Below are positions 1-6,409 of a DNA stretch of 7,676 nt, piece after piece. This DNA is from CAYSDH01 sp964429805. Lineage in GTDB: Bacteria; Bacteroidota; Bacteroidia; Flavobacteriales_D; JABDKJ01. The stretch is taken from positions 1-7,676 of the forward strand of contig CAYSDH010000105.1 of NCBI GenBank assembly GCA_964429805.1, written 5' to 3'. A program made the translations under genes and the position numbers. Each line of letters opens with the position of its first letter. The stretch's first letter is position 1. Below the pieces are notes generated by a model, which worked only from the letters and a program-made list of their open reading frames with translations, searched no databases and was not told the origin of the DNA.

Positions 1-389
1 CTCATCACTTCAACTGTAGTTGTATTTGAACAATGAGGTTCATCAGCAATCCTCACATCCCATGAGTCACCAACTTGTGCGCTGAAATCATAAAGTAGAA
101 AGAACTGCCCCTCATCATAGTAGAACACTGAATCACCTGATGTTCTGAACGCACCATGTTCAATGTCAATGTTCTGAGGGTTTCCTAAAAGGTCGGTGTA
201 TGAGTATTCATTGCGAATCACCGCTACGGCAAATCCATCGATGGTATCTGTTTCGCTATAGTATAGGTGGGCAGTTTGGTCAGAGAAGTAGTTGTAGTAC
301 CATTCTGAACTTGGCATCGGCCAAGTCTGGGCATCGAGGCTCAAAAGTCCTCCCACTGTGGCAAGAATTAAGAAGAGAGTTCTTTTCAT
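1..389 (-). CDS. N-terminal part of a secreted protein (gene continues past the left edge)
   Basis: This is the first 129 codons of a minus-strand gene, starting at ATG 389-387 and open to the window edge. The protein begins MKRTLFLILATVGGLLSLDA, a typical Sec signal peptide with two basic residues, a hydrophobic core and a small-residue end, then QTWPMPSSEWYYNYFSDQ. Further on it reads YYDEGQFFLLYDFSAQVGDSW (about residues 92-112). An aromatic start followed by a 'YDF.A.VGDSW' stretch is common in large secreted Bacteroidota proteins that end in a T9SS sorting domain. I recognise that style but no enzymatic domain. The C-terminus, which would confirm T9SS sorting, is outside the window. The stop of the upstream HAD gene lies 63 bases away and I see no convincing promoter between them. 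The gene is sure; its function is unknown. Confidence 0.85.
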   Translation of the reverse strand, partial: MKRTLFLILATVGGLLSLDAQTWPMPSSEWYYNYFSDQTAHLYYSETDTIDGFAVAVIRNEYSYTDLLGNPQNIDIEHGAFRTSGDSVFYYDEGQFFLLYDFSAQVGDSWDVRIADEPHCSNTTTVEVM

Positions 390-417
390 TGGTTTGGTTT
401 TTTTTATGCCGACATAA

Positions 418-444
418 CTAAAGACAGGAAGGTAAGTGTCTTAG
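418..444. repeat. imperfect inverted repeat in the spacer between two minus-strand genes
   Basis: CTAAAGACA (418-426) pairs with TGTCTTAG (437-444), with one bulged base and a 10-base loop. It sits just after the HAD gene stop and about 30 bases before the next start. It could be a weak transcript-end hairpin or a 5' leader structure of the secreted-protein gene. No U-rich tract follows directly on the minus strand, so I do not call it a terminator. Confidence 0.25.
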
Positions 445-452
445 ACAGTTTC

Positions 453-914
453 CTAAGTCCAGTTTTTTGTTTTCATTTTCGCCTCTGCAAGTTTATCGGC
501 ATTGAATCCAACTAGAGGGTCAGTCTTAATCCAATAGGCTTTTCTGCCTTTCTCTAGTGCGTGTAGCGATTGGTCATCGTCCAATATCAGAAAATTAGAA
601 GTTGACTCGCCATCTAAGAAATGGTCAATCTCAATATTTCTTCTCGTTCCTATTTCATAGGCGGGAAGAAATCCTTCAAGAGTCGATTCAATATTTCTCA
701 TCTTGAATATCTCGTTGAATTCATCAAGAGTCTTTTGCAGTCTCCTAGTCGAGCTCAACCACAGTTCAGCATCAATGCTCTTCATCAAAGAGTTCAAATT
801 CGCTGCGGCTTCAATATTGAATTCAGAGTATCCGTCCGCAGCAATTTCGTCAGCCCGCCAACTTGGTGTTGTAATCATTACACCATCTAAATCAAGGATG
901 ACTATGCTTCTCAT
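453..914 (-). CDS. Small stand-alone HAD-fold protein, related to the HAD domain of 'Swiss Army Knife' RNA-repair proteins
   Basis: This 153-residue protein has no signal peptide, so it is probably cytoplasmic. It begins MRSIVILDLDGV, giving HAD motif I with Asp8 (nucleophile) and Asp10 (acid/base). Motif II is LSSTRR (53-58), after a hydrophobic strand. The motif III basic residue is probably Arg91 or Arg92 in TRRNIEIDHFL. Motif IV is FLILDDDQS (108-116), with acidic residues for metal binding. The end, YWIKTDPLVGFNADKL, matches the 'TD...G(L/F)' close I associate with the HAD domain of Swiss Army Knife RNA-repair proteins. All core HAD elements are present, so it is probably an active phosphohydrolase or phosphotransferase, but the substrate cannot be read from sequence. 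There is no cap domain and no attached ligase or kinase domain. ATG 914-912 is the natural start because the DxD motif follows by eight residues. It lies downstream of the protease terminator, so it probably has its own promoter. Confidence 0.8.
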   Translation of the reverse strand: MRSIVILDLDGVMITTPSWRADEIAADGYSEFNIEAAANLNSLMKSIDAELWLSSTRRLQKTLDEFNEIFKMRNIESTLEGFLPAYEIGTRRNIEIDHFLDGESTSNFLILDDDQSLHALEKGRKAYWIKTDPLVGFNADKLAEAKMKTKNWT

Positions 915-932
915 TTACTTTTGGATACATCA

Positions 933-940
933 CAAAAATA
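933..940 (-). promoter_or_regulatory. possible -7 promoter element for the HAD gene
   Basis: Read on the minus strand this is TATTTTTG, a match to the Bacteroidota -7 consensus TAnnTTTG, 18 bases before the HAD start codon. It coincides with the T-tract of the terminator just upstream, and I find no TTG -33 box at the usual spacing. The match may therefore be a by-product of the T-tract. Confidence 0.2.
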
Positions 941-964
941 AAAAAGCCCTCCGGAGAGGGCTTT
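933..964 (-). terminator. Rho-independent terminator of the protease gene
   Basis: A perfect 9-base-pair stem, AAAGCCCTC (943-951) with GAGGGCTTT (956-964), closes a 4-base loop. On the minus strand it is followed by a T-rich run, TTTTTTATTTTTG, at 945-933. It lies 22 bases beyond the protease stop codon in the right orientation. The GC-rich stem and long T-tract make this the clearest terminator in the window. Confidence 0.88.
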
Positions 965-986
965 CTTCAATTCGGTAGTGTCAAAC

Positions 987-2579
987 TTAGTTGACCGTAA
1001 ATCGCTTTGTGCCTATGTAGTCTTCGTTTCTAATCTCAAGAAGGTATACGCCACTTTCGAGATGGTCTACTGTCAAGGCAACAGTGCCCGTAATATTCAT
1101 TCCATCTGCGTGTACTGTCTTGCCACTCAGGTCGAGCACTCTGACATTGTAGAATCCTTCACTCAGTACTTCGATATTAATCACATCAGAAGTTGGGTTA
1201 GGGTAGAGGCTAATCTGAGAAGAGATGTCATTCTCGCTGAGTGAGTTGACACCTGGATAGTATCCTTGATTGATCACCGGATTAACTCCATCAGGGTCCA
1301 AGTACTGATCAATCACTGGAAATGATACTCCAAATCTTCCGTAGACATCCCACTGTCCATTATTGACATTACCAGAACATGCGGCTTGTCCTCCGAATAG
1401 CTGGCCTACGATTAAACCGTCTTCGTTAAACAACGGTGATCCTGAAGATCCTCCTTCTGTCACACCAAGTTCCCAATCGTCTATGTACCACACGGCTACT
1501 CCGCTTGTTGTGGTAAACGATGGGTTGTCTTCTTCAAAACAAATCTTCTTTACGTCACCAGATGGGTGGTGAACACCGTAAGCACTCGTGGCCGCATTGT
1601 TTGACGTGGAGCTAGTCCATCCATTGTAGTAGATTTCCCAATCCTCTAATGGTGCTTGAGACAACTCGAGTAGCGCCATGTCAGAGCCACCGTTTGTTGC
1701 TTTTACAGTACTTCCCGTTATCGAGTTGTTGACTGGCCCACTAGAGCCAGTGCATCCTGATGATTGGTGGTTGAAGTAAAACTTCCATGTCGTAGGCGTA
1801 TTGTTATTTGTAAAGCAATGATCTGCCGTTAAGAAGTAAGGAGTGTCATCTCCATTTACATTACCAATCATGGCTCCTGAGCATACTGCAGATGATCCTT
1901 GAACGATGAGCGCCACAGAGCTAATCTGATCTTCATACGGGTCTCCTTCTGGACAAGCCACGTTGACATTACACGCACCGCTATTTCCAAATGGGCCTCG
2001 TTGGTCTTCCCACTTGTCAAGAATTCTGCGGTATCCATGTCCTATTTCAGAAATATGAATGCTCGCTTGGCCGCTCATTCCAGCCGCTCTCTTATACTCT
2101 AAGATCACGTGGTCATCATGCAACAAACCGATAGGGAAAATGCCTGATTCTTTGTTACTCTCGTAAGTAAATGCACCCTTAAATTCTGTTCTGTCTTGGT
2201 TCCACATGTACAGCTCACCACCAAGCGGGATGAAGAAGTCATCAATTAAAAAAGAAATTGATGTTGCCTCTGGGCAATGGAATCCCATGCGGTAGGTTGT
2301 TGATCCATCTGCATTGTGCACAGCGCTCGCTTGCTCAAAGAAATCGATGTCAACCTGATGGTCAACTCCAAAACGATAAGGCGTCTCTTTGTACTGATCC
2401 GTCACAGCGTCTTCGGCCTGAAGTTTTTCGAGGTCATAGCCATCAGTAGTGTAAAAAGGAATGTCAAATGCACTGAGGTCTTTTATGTCCCATGAGTCTG
2501 GCTGACCACCGTAGTTGATTTGACTAAAAGCGCCAAGCACTGTTAGGAGTGAAAAAGTGAACAATAGAAGTTTCTTCAT
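987..2579 (-). CDS. Secreted Lys-C-like (lysyl endopeptidase family) S1 serine protease with T9SS type A sorting domain
   Basis: This is a 530-residue prepro-protease. A Sec signal peptide (1-19, ending LGAFS) is followed by a propeptide to about residue 195, the catalytic domain (about 199-425), a linker and a C-terminal T9SS type A sorting domain (about 447-530; YPNPTSD at 459-465, closing ESGVYLLEI and KRFTVN). The catalytic triad reads as His254 (LTADHC), Asp300 (GGSDMALLEL) and Ser379 (GVTEGGSSGSP). The domain resembles Achromobacter lysyl endopeptidase throughout: SGACNVNVACPEGD, GSTVKAT, HHPSGDVKK and VGQLFGG all have counterparts. Six cysteines (203, 209, 233, 255, 276, 401) fit that enzyme's three disulphides. 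Asp411 in WDVYGR sits where its lysine-selecting Asp225 lies, so cleavage after lysine is inferred. The product should cross the inner membrane by Sec, cross the outer membrane by T9SS, lose the tail, and be cell-attached or released. The gene appears monocistronic, with its own promoter and a strong terminator. Confidence 0.93.
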   Translation of the reverse strand: MKKLLLFTFSLLTVLGAFSQINYGGQPDSWDIKDLSAFDIPFYTTDGYDLEKLQAEDAVTDQYKETPYRFGVDHQVDIDFFEQASAVHNADGSTTYRMGFHCPEATSISFLIDDFFIPLGGELYMWNQDRTEFKGAFTYESNKESGIFPIGLLHDDHVILEYKRAAGMSGQASIHISEIGHGYRRILDKWEDQRGPFGNSGACNVNVACPEGDPYEDQISSVALIVQGSSAVCSGAMIGNVNGDDTPYFLTADHCFTNNNTPTTWKFYFNHQSSGCTGSSGPVNNSITGSTVKATNGGSDMALLELSQAPLEDWEIYYNGWTSSTSNNAATSAYGVHHPSGDVKKICFEEDNPSFTTTSGVAVWYIDDWELGVTEGGSSGSPLFNEDGLIVGQLFGGQAACSGNVNNGQWDVYGRFGVSFPVIDQYLDPDGVNPVINQGYYPGVNSLSENDISSQISLYPNPTSDVINIEVLSEGFYNVRVLDLSGKTVHADGMNITGTVALTVDHLESGVYLLEIRNEDYIGTKRFTVN

Positions 2580-2608
2580 AACGAGGTTTTAATGAGTTCT
2601 TGTTTACT

Positions 2609-2616
2609 CAAATATA
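2609..2616 (-). promoter_or_regulatory. -7 promoter element of the protease gene
   Basis: Read on the minus strand this is TATATTTG, a perfect match to the Bacteroidota housekeeping -7 consensus TAnnTTTG, 29 bases before the protease start codon. That spacing gives a short leader of roughly 20-25 bases. No clear TTG -33 box lies 17-20 bases further upstream. The 99-base gap from uvrB and the terminator at the other end support separate transcription of the protease. No Shine-Dalgarno sequence precedes the ATG. Confidence 0.45.
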
Positions 2617-2678
2617 CGTGTCAGAAGGGGTCTTTGTTTACAGATCAACTTGATTTTATACAGTCATCCGTTGAATTC

Positions 2679-4700
2679 CTACTTTGATTGTAGGAGCGCT
2701 TTCATGGCTAGCATTTCATCTCGCAAGCGGGCAGCCTCCATGAAGTCCAACTCTTTTGCAGCAGCTTCCATTTTGCGTTTTGTTTCTTTGATGGAGCTTT
2801 CTAGCTGATCCTTCGTCATGATCTGCAAGACAGGGTCTGCAGCCAAGTTGTCTATGTCTGGCGCCTCATAAGTCGCAGGTTTTTTATTCCCATGACCAGC
2901 CACTGAGGTCTGCTTCATGATAGACTCTTTGTCTCGCTTGATTTGGGTAGGAGTGATGCCGTGCTCTTCATTGTACTGCATCTGAATAATCCTTCTGCGC
3001 TCAGTCTGGTCAATAGTCTTGCGCATGCTGTCTGTGATACGGTCGGCATACATGATTACCGTACCATTTACATTTCTTGCAGCTCTACCCACCGTTTGCA
3101 CGAGCGCACGCTCGGAGCGCAAGAACCCTTCCTTGTCTGCGTCAAGTATGGCAACTAGCGATACCTCTGGCAGATCGAGACCTTCTCTAAGGAGGTTTAC
3201 ACCGACCAGGACATCAAACTTCCCAAGCCGCAGATCTCTGAGTATTTCTATTCGCTCGATGGTGTCCACGTCAGAGTGGATGTACCTTGTTCGCACGCCA
3301 TTTTTATCTAAGAACTTAGTGAGTTCTTCAGCCATTCGCTTAGTCAGGGTGGTGCAGAGCACGCGCTCATCTTTTTCTATACGAAGCTGAATCTCGTTCA
3401 TCAGATCATCAATCTGATTGAGACTCGGTCTTACGTCAATCTTGGGGTCAAGCAGTCCAGTAGGGCGTATCACTTGCTCTACAATCACGCCTTCTGACAC
3501 CTCTAACTCAAAGTCTCCAGGAGTGGCGCTGACAAAGACCCATTGGTTAATTACCGTTTGAAATTCTTCATACTTCAATGGCCTATTGTCCATTGCGGCC
3601 GGCAGTCTAAATCCGTGCTCAACGAGGTTGGTCTTTCTAGATCTGTCACCACCATACATGGCCTTGATCTGCGAATTAGTAACATGACTCTCATCCATGA
3701 AGAACATAAAGTCATCTGGGAAATAATCTATAATGCAGAATGGACGCTGTCCTCTTTCTCTTTTGTCAAAATAACGAGAGTAGTTTTCTATGCCTGAACA
3801 GTAGCCTAGTTCTCTCATCATCTCTAGGTCATACTCTGTGCGCTCCAGCAGTCTTTTTGCTTCCAGTGGCTTACCAATATCCTTAAAGTAGTCTACCTGC
3901 TTGACCAAGTCTTGCTGGATTTCCCATATCGCTTCAGCTTGCGTTTCGCGCGAAGTCACAAAGATGTTTGCCGGGTAGACCATGACATCGTCTAAGTCAT
4001 GAAGCTTGTTATTAGTGTCAATATCATAGGCCTCGATGCCTTCTATTTCATCACCAAAAAAGAGCACTTTCAGGTAATGGTCGGCATAGGCCAAGTAAAT
4101 ATCTACCACATCTCCTTTAACTCTAAAGTTGCCGCGTTCGGGCTGAAGATCATTCCTAGAATACAGCGCAGTAACGAGCTGATGTAAAAAGTTGTTTCGC
4201 GCTATGCGGTTACCCACTTTGACATTGACCACATTTTTATAAAACTCCGTAGGGTTACCGATACCATATATACATGACACAGAAGACACCACAATAATGT
4301 CTCTTCGTCCAGAGAGCAGGGCAGAAGTAGTGCGCAAGCGCAGCTTTTCAATCTCCTCGTTGATGGAGAGATCTTTTTCTATAAACGTGTTGGTGGAGGG
4401 CAGAAAGGCCTCAGGCTGATAGTAGTCATAGTATGACACAAAGTACTCGACCAAGTTGTTGGGAAAGAACTGCTTGAACTCCCCATAAAGCTGTGCCGCC
4501 AGGGTTTTATTGTGCGAGAGAATGAGCGTAGGGCGCTGTGTCTCTTGAATGACATTGGCCATGGTAAAAGTCTTACCAGACCCTGTCACACCTTGAAGTG
4601 TCTGGTATGTGGTGCCGTCTTTTAATCCATCTACAAGTTGCTTGATTGCTTGAGGTTGGTCGCCAGTGGGTGAGAAGTCAGATGTAAGTTCGAAGTCCAT
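2679..4700 (-). CDS. uvrB: Excinuclease ABC subunit B (UvrB)
   Basis: UvrB is the DNA-helicase-like damage-verifying subunit of nucleotide excision repair; UvrA loads it and it recruits UvrC for incision. The protein is 673 residues from ATG 4700-4698, the same length as the E. coli protein as I recall it. The frame stays open to an ATG at 4730, but MDFELTSDFSPTGDQP is the usual UvrB N-terminus, so the extra ten codons are rejected. Numbering from the chosen start: Walker A GVTGSGKT at 37-44; the damage-probing beta-hairpin with YYDYYQPEAFLPSTNTF at about 90-106; DESH box at 336-339; SATPGDFELE at 391-400; helicase motif VI QTVGRAAR at 535-542; and a C-terminal UVR (UvrC-binding) coiled-coil motif LDFMEAARLRDE at about 651-662. 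Nothing is missing or broken. It is divergent from the small gene at 4785, and no clear Shine-Dalgarno precedes the start. The protease gene follows after 99 bases. Confidence 0.98.
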   Translation of the reverse strand: MDFELTSDFSPTGDQPQAIKQLVDGLKDGTTYQTLQGVTGSGKTFTMANVIQETQRPTLILSHNKTLAAQLYGEFKQFFPNNLVEYFVSYYDYYQPEAFLPSTNTFIEKDLSINEEIEKLRLRTTSALLSGRRDIIVVSSVSCIYGIGNPTEFYKNVVNVKVGNRIARNNFLHQLVTALYSRNDLQPERGNFRVKGDVVDIYLAYADHYLKVLFFGDEIEGIEAYDIDTNNKLHDLDDVMVYPANIFVTSRETQAEAIWEIQQDLVKQVDYFKDIGKPLEAKRLLERTEYDLEMMRELGYCSGIENYSRYFDKRERGQRPFCIIDYFPDDFMFFMDESHVTNSQIKAMYGGDRSRKTNLVEHGFRLPAAMDNRPLKYEEFQTVINQWVFVSATPGDFELEVSEGVIVEQVIRPTGLLDPKIDVRPSLNQIDDLMNEIQLRIEKDERVLCTTLTKRMAEELTKFLDKNGVRTRYIHSDVDTIERIEILRDLRLGKFDVLVGVNLLREGLDLPEVSLVAILDADKEGFLRSERALVQTVGRAARNVNGTVIMYADRITDSMRKTIDQTERRRIIQMQYNEEHGITPTQIKRDKESIMKQTSVAGHGNKKPATYEAPDIDNLAADPVLQIMTKDQLESSIKETKRKMEAAAKELDFMEAARLRDEMLAMKALLQSK

Positions 4701-4704
4701 AATA

Positions 4705-4740
4705 GTGCAATGGCGCGAAGGTAAGGGCAATGGGGCAATG
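4705..4740. repeat. short repeats GGGCAATG in the uvrB upstream region
   Basis: GGGCAATG occurs twice head-to-tail (4725-4732 and 4733-4740), and a 7-of-8 copy, GTGCAATG, lies at 4705-4712, 20 bases (about two helical turns) from the first. All three are in the 84-base divergent spacer, immediately before the uvrB start codon. They could be protein-binding sites or chance. The repeat also explains why the open frame extends upstream of uvrB. Confidence 0.35.
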
Positions 4741-4784
4741 TTCTACGGAGCCTCATTGTTTTAATTTCCTAAATTCGTAGGTAT

Positions 4785-4946
4785 ATGCTACTCAAGAAAT
4801 TTTTAGAATACCTCTATCCCCCTAACTGGTTCAAGAAGAGCACTGAAGATCCGAGTTTGAGATTTATGCACGGCACCAATAAGATTTCGATTGTGATGTT
4901 CTTATTCTGCATCATCGTGCTGATTTATAAAGTCTGGCTCAAATAA
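4785..4946 (+). CDS. Small single-pass membrane protein of 53 residues, conserved-looking, unknown function
   Basis: This is the only plus-strand gene in the window. The protein starts MLLKKFLEYLYPPNWFKKST, a basic amphipathic stretch. A polar link with LRFMHGTNK (25-33) follows, then a transmembrane segment at about 34-48 (ISIVMFLFCIIVLIY), closing KVWLK. The short basic-aromatic head, the 'RFMHGTNKIS' box and the single C-terminal helix resemble a family of roughly 50-60-residue Bacteroidota proteins that I recall as DUF6728. That name is from memory and unverified. An in-frame stop at 4770-4772 leaves ATG 4785 as the only ATG start. AGG at 4779-4781 is too close to be a good ribosome site. 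It is divergent from uvrB, and its last 8 bases overlap the end of aroE on the other strand (4939-4946). The pattern of polar and hydrophobic residues makes chance unlikely. Confidence 0.75.
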   Translation: MLLKKFLEYLYPPNWFKKSTEDPSLRFMHGTNKISIVMFLFCIIVLIYKVWLK

Positions 4947-5673
4947 GGTCGTTCCAGATTTTCCAAGAAAGCTCTGCTTGATTTTCCAACATTCGCATGC
5001 CGTTCATGGTTTGTGCGCCTTGTTCTCGGCCTAGTTTTAAAAAAGTCGACTCTTCTGGATTGTACACTACATCATACAAGAAGTTGTTTTTGCTGAGAAA
5101 CTGATACGGTATATCTGGGCGCTGATTGACATCAGGATATGTGCCTAAAGGGGTTGTATTAATAATGAAAGGAAAAAAGCGAAGCGCATTTTCATTAAGC
5201 TCTTCATACCCTATCTGCAAGTCACCGTCTGGTGTGCGTGATACAAAACGATACTCGATACCCATCTTTTTTAGAACATGAGCAATGGCCCGTGATGCTC
5301 CGCCAGTGCCGAGTATCAGCGCTTTTTGATGCCAGCTTTTTAGATATGGTCGGATGGAGTTGCGAAAGCCTGGGGCGTCTGTGTTGTATCCCACCAGCTG
5401 ACCGTCTACAAACTTAATAGTGTTTACAGCGCCTATGGCCGCGGCTTCAGGGTCTATCTCATCAAGCATCGGCATGATGAGTTCTTTGTAAGGGATGGTC
5501 ACGTTTAGACCCGAGAGGTCAGTGAGTGGAAGCTCAGAAAAGTCTTCAATCTGCTCAAGCTCAAAATTGGAATAGGTGCCGTCAATTTCTTCTGCGCTAA
5601 ACTTCTTTCTGAAGTAGTCTTCAGAAAACGAATAAGACAATGTCTTCCCGATTAAACCAAAATTTCTTTTCAC
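4939..5673 (-). CDS. aroE: Shikimate dehydrogenase (NADP+), AroE
   Basis: AroE reduces 3-dehydroshikimate to shikimate with NADPH, the fourth step of chorismate and aromatic amino-acid synthesis, in the cytoplasm. The 244-residue length is usual for Bacteroidota AroE. The shikimate-binding start reads GLIGKTLSYSFS (Ser15 and Ser17 in place of the classic HSxSP). The catalytic Lys63 is in GLNVTIPYK, and GAVNT (81-85) and the catalytic Asp99 in GYNTDAPGF follow. The nucleotide-binding loop is LGTGGASRAI (121-130). The C-terminal part has INTTPLGTYPD (171-181), LYDVVYNPE (199-207) and GMRMLENQAELSW (225-237). The start codon is GTG (5673-5671), overlapping the TGA stop of the upstream MORN gene as GTGA. 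No nearby ATG keeps the N-terminal motif, so GTG is the real start and translation is probably coupled. It is the last gene of the operon. Its end overlaps the convergent small gene by 8 bases, and no terminator is visible. Confidence 0.96.
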   Translation of the reverse strand: MKRNFGLIGKTLSYSFSEDYFRKKFSAEEIDGTYSNFELEQIEDFSELPLTDLSGLNVTIPYKELIMPMLDEIDPEAAAIGAVNTIKFVDGQLVGYNTDAPGFRNSIRPYLKSWHQKALILGTGGASRAIAHVLKKMGIEYRFVSRTPDGDLQIGYEELNENALRFFPFIINTTPLGTYPDVNQRPDIPYQFLSKNNFLYDVVYNPEESTFLKLGREQGAQTMNGMRMLENQAELSWKIWNDLI

Positions 5674-6398
5674 TTGTTGCCTTCGTATGTCGCTTCGATG
5701 AGGTAGCAGTTTTTCATAGACGTATACACCTTGGCCACCAAGGTGGGCGAGGAGATGGGCAGCACACGTGTTATTGTACCGTTTTGCTTTATGATGATGT
5801 CGCAGACTCCTTTTCTTCCTTTTACTTTTTGAGCTCCCTGCGGCAATGCACCGTCTTCTAGCGGACCGCGGTAAAAGTCGATGCGCTTGTAATCAGGTAT
5901 GACTGTGCCTCTGACCACAGTCTCATGTTGACCTTCGTTTGTCTGTTGAAACACATTGAACTCTATGTGCGGAGCCTCTTTAAGTTGTCCGCTGTTGTTG
6001 TATTCTTTGAGCCCCGAGATTGGTTCTCCATTAAAAAAGGGCATTTCAAACTTGACGGTGCCGTCTTCAAAAAAGCCCATCTGCATGCCTTCTTTTTTTC
6101 CATTGACATAAGGAGTGGCTCTGTACTTTGGACCAGTCTTATAAAACCACACAGCATCACCGACCTTCATTCCACTATTAAACATCACTGTGGTATGCAG
6201 TTCTCCAGATTTATAAAACTGCTCTAATAGACCATGGCGCGTGCCGTTTGCGACTCTGTATTTTTGGCGCACAGTCTTGCCATCTTCAAAGTAGGTGTAG
6301 CGCAGGTTTTTATCGTCTGCACCAGCCGAGGAACTGTCAGTACCGCAGCGAGAAAGAAGTAAAAAAAGAAAAACAAAGGCGAGTAAATATCGTGTCAT
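5670..6398 (-). CDS. MORN-repeat envelope protein, probable lipoprotein (YwqK-like repeats)
   Basis: This 242-residue protein begins MTRYLLAFVFLFLLLSRCGT, a signal sequence ending in a lipobox-like LLSRC with Cys18. A Ser/Asp/Gly-rich linker (about 20-31) follows. Residues about 51-145 are four imperfect repeats of about 24 residues of the type 'NGxxxGxxxxFYxxGxL': NGTRHGLLEQFYKSGEL, then copies with GDAVWFYKTG, GMQMGFFEDG and GLKEYNNSG. This is the MORN / YwqK-antitoxin-type pattern found in many Bacteroidota exported proteins. The region after 146 is unrecognised and has two cysteines (199, 231). Family labels of 'antitoxin' do not imply a toxin here, and none lies beside it. It starts 11 bases after the DUF368 gene and overlaps aroE by 4 bases, so it is co-transcribed with both. 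Arg at position -1 of the lipobox is atypical, so lipidation is uncertain. Function is unknown; repeats of this kind are usually thought to be binding or scaffold modules. Confidence 0.88.
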   Translation of the reverse strand: MTRYLLAFVFLFLLLSRCGTDSSSAGADDKNLRYTYFEDGKTVRQKYRVANGTRHGLLEQFYKSGELHTTVMFNSGMKVGDAVWFYKTGPKYRATPYVNGKKEGMQMGFFEDGTVKFEMPFFNGEPISGLKEYNNSGQLKEAPHIEFNVFQQTNEGQHETVVRGTVIPDYKRIDFYRGPLEDGALPQGAQKVKGRKGVCDIIIKQNGTITRVLPISSPTLVAKVYTSMKNCYLIEATYEGNK

Positions 6399-6409
6399 GT
6401 GCTAATTGG

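Noticed and set aside
200..421. Plus-strand 73-residue open frame at the left edge
   Set aside because: It is antisense to the secreted-protein gene, whose minus-strand frame has a signal peptide and typical Bacteroidota composition.
2644..2654. Palindrome ATCAACTTGAT downstream of uvrB
   Set aside because: The arms are 5 bases around a single base, AT-rich and in a short spacer; it is neither a plausible hairpin nor a recognised operator.
2677..2695. Inverted repeat TCCTAC / GTAGGA over the end of uvrB as a terminator
   Set aside because: The stem is only six pairs, overlaps the stop codon, and has no T-tract after it on the minus strand.
3019..3390. Plus-strand 123-residue open frame inside uvrB
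   Set aside because: It is antisense to a highly conserved part of UvrB, is rich in Ser/Arg/Thr as expected from the complementary frame, and has no recognisable domain.
4701..4730. Ten-codon upstream extension of uvrB starting at ATG 4730
   Set aside because: MPLPSRHCTI does not fit the family; UvrB proteins start at the M(D/K)FEL...PTGDQP segment, and the extension falls in the repeat-bearing spacer.
5670..6398. YwqK-type 'antitoxin' as evidence of a toxin-antitoxin module
   Set aside because: The neighbours are aroE and a DUF368 transporter, no toxin-like gene is adjacent, and the protein has an export signal; MORN repeats alone do not indicate an antitoxin.
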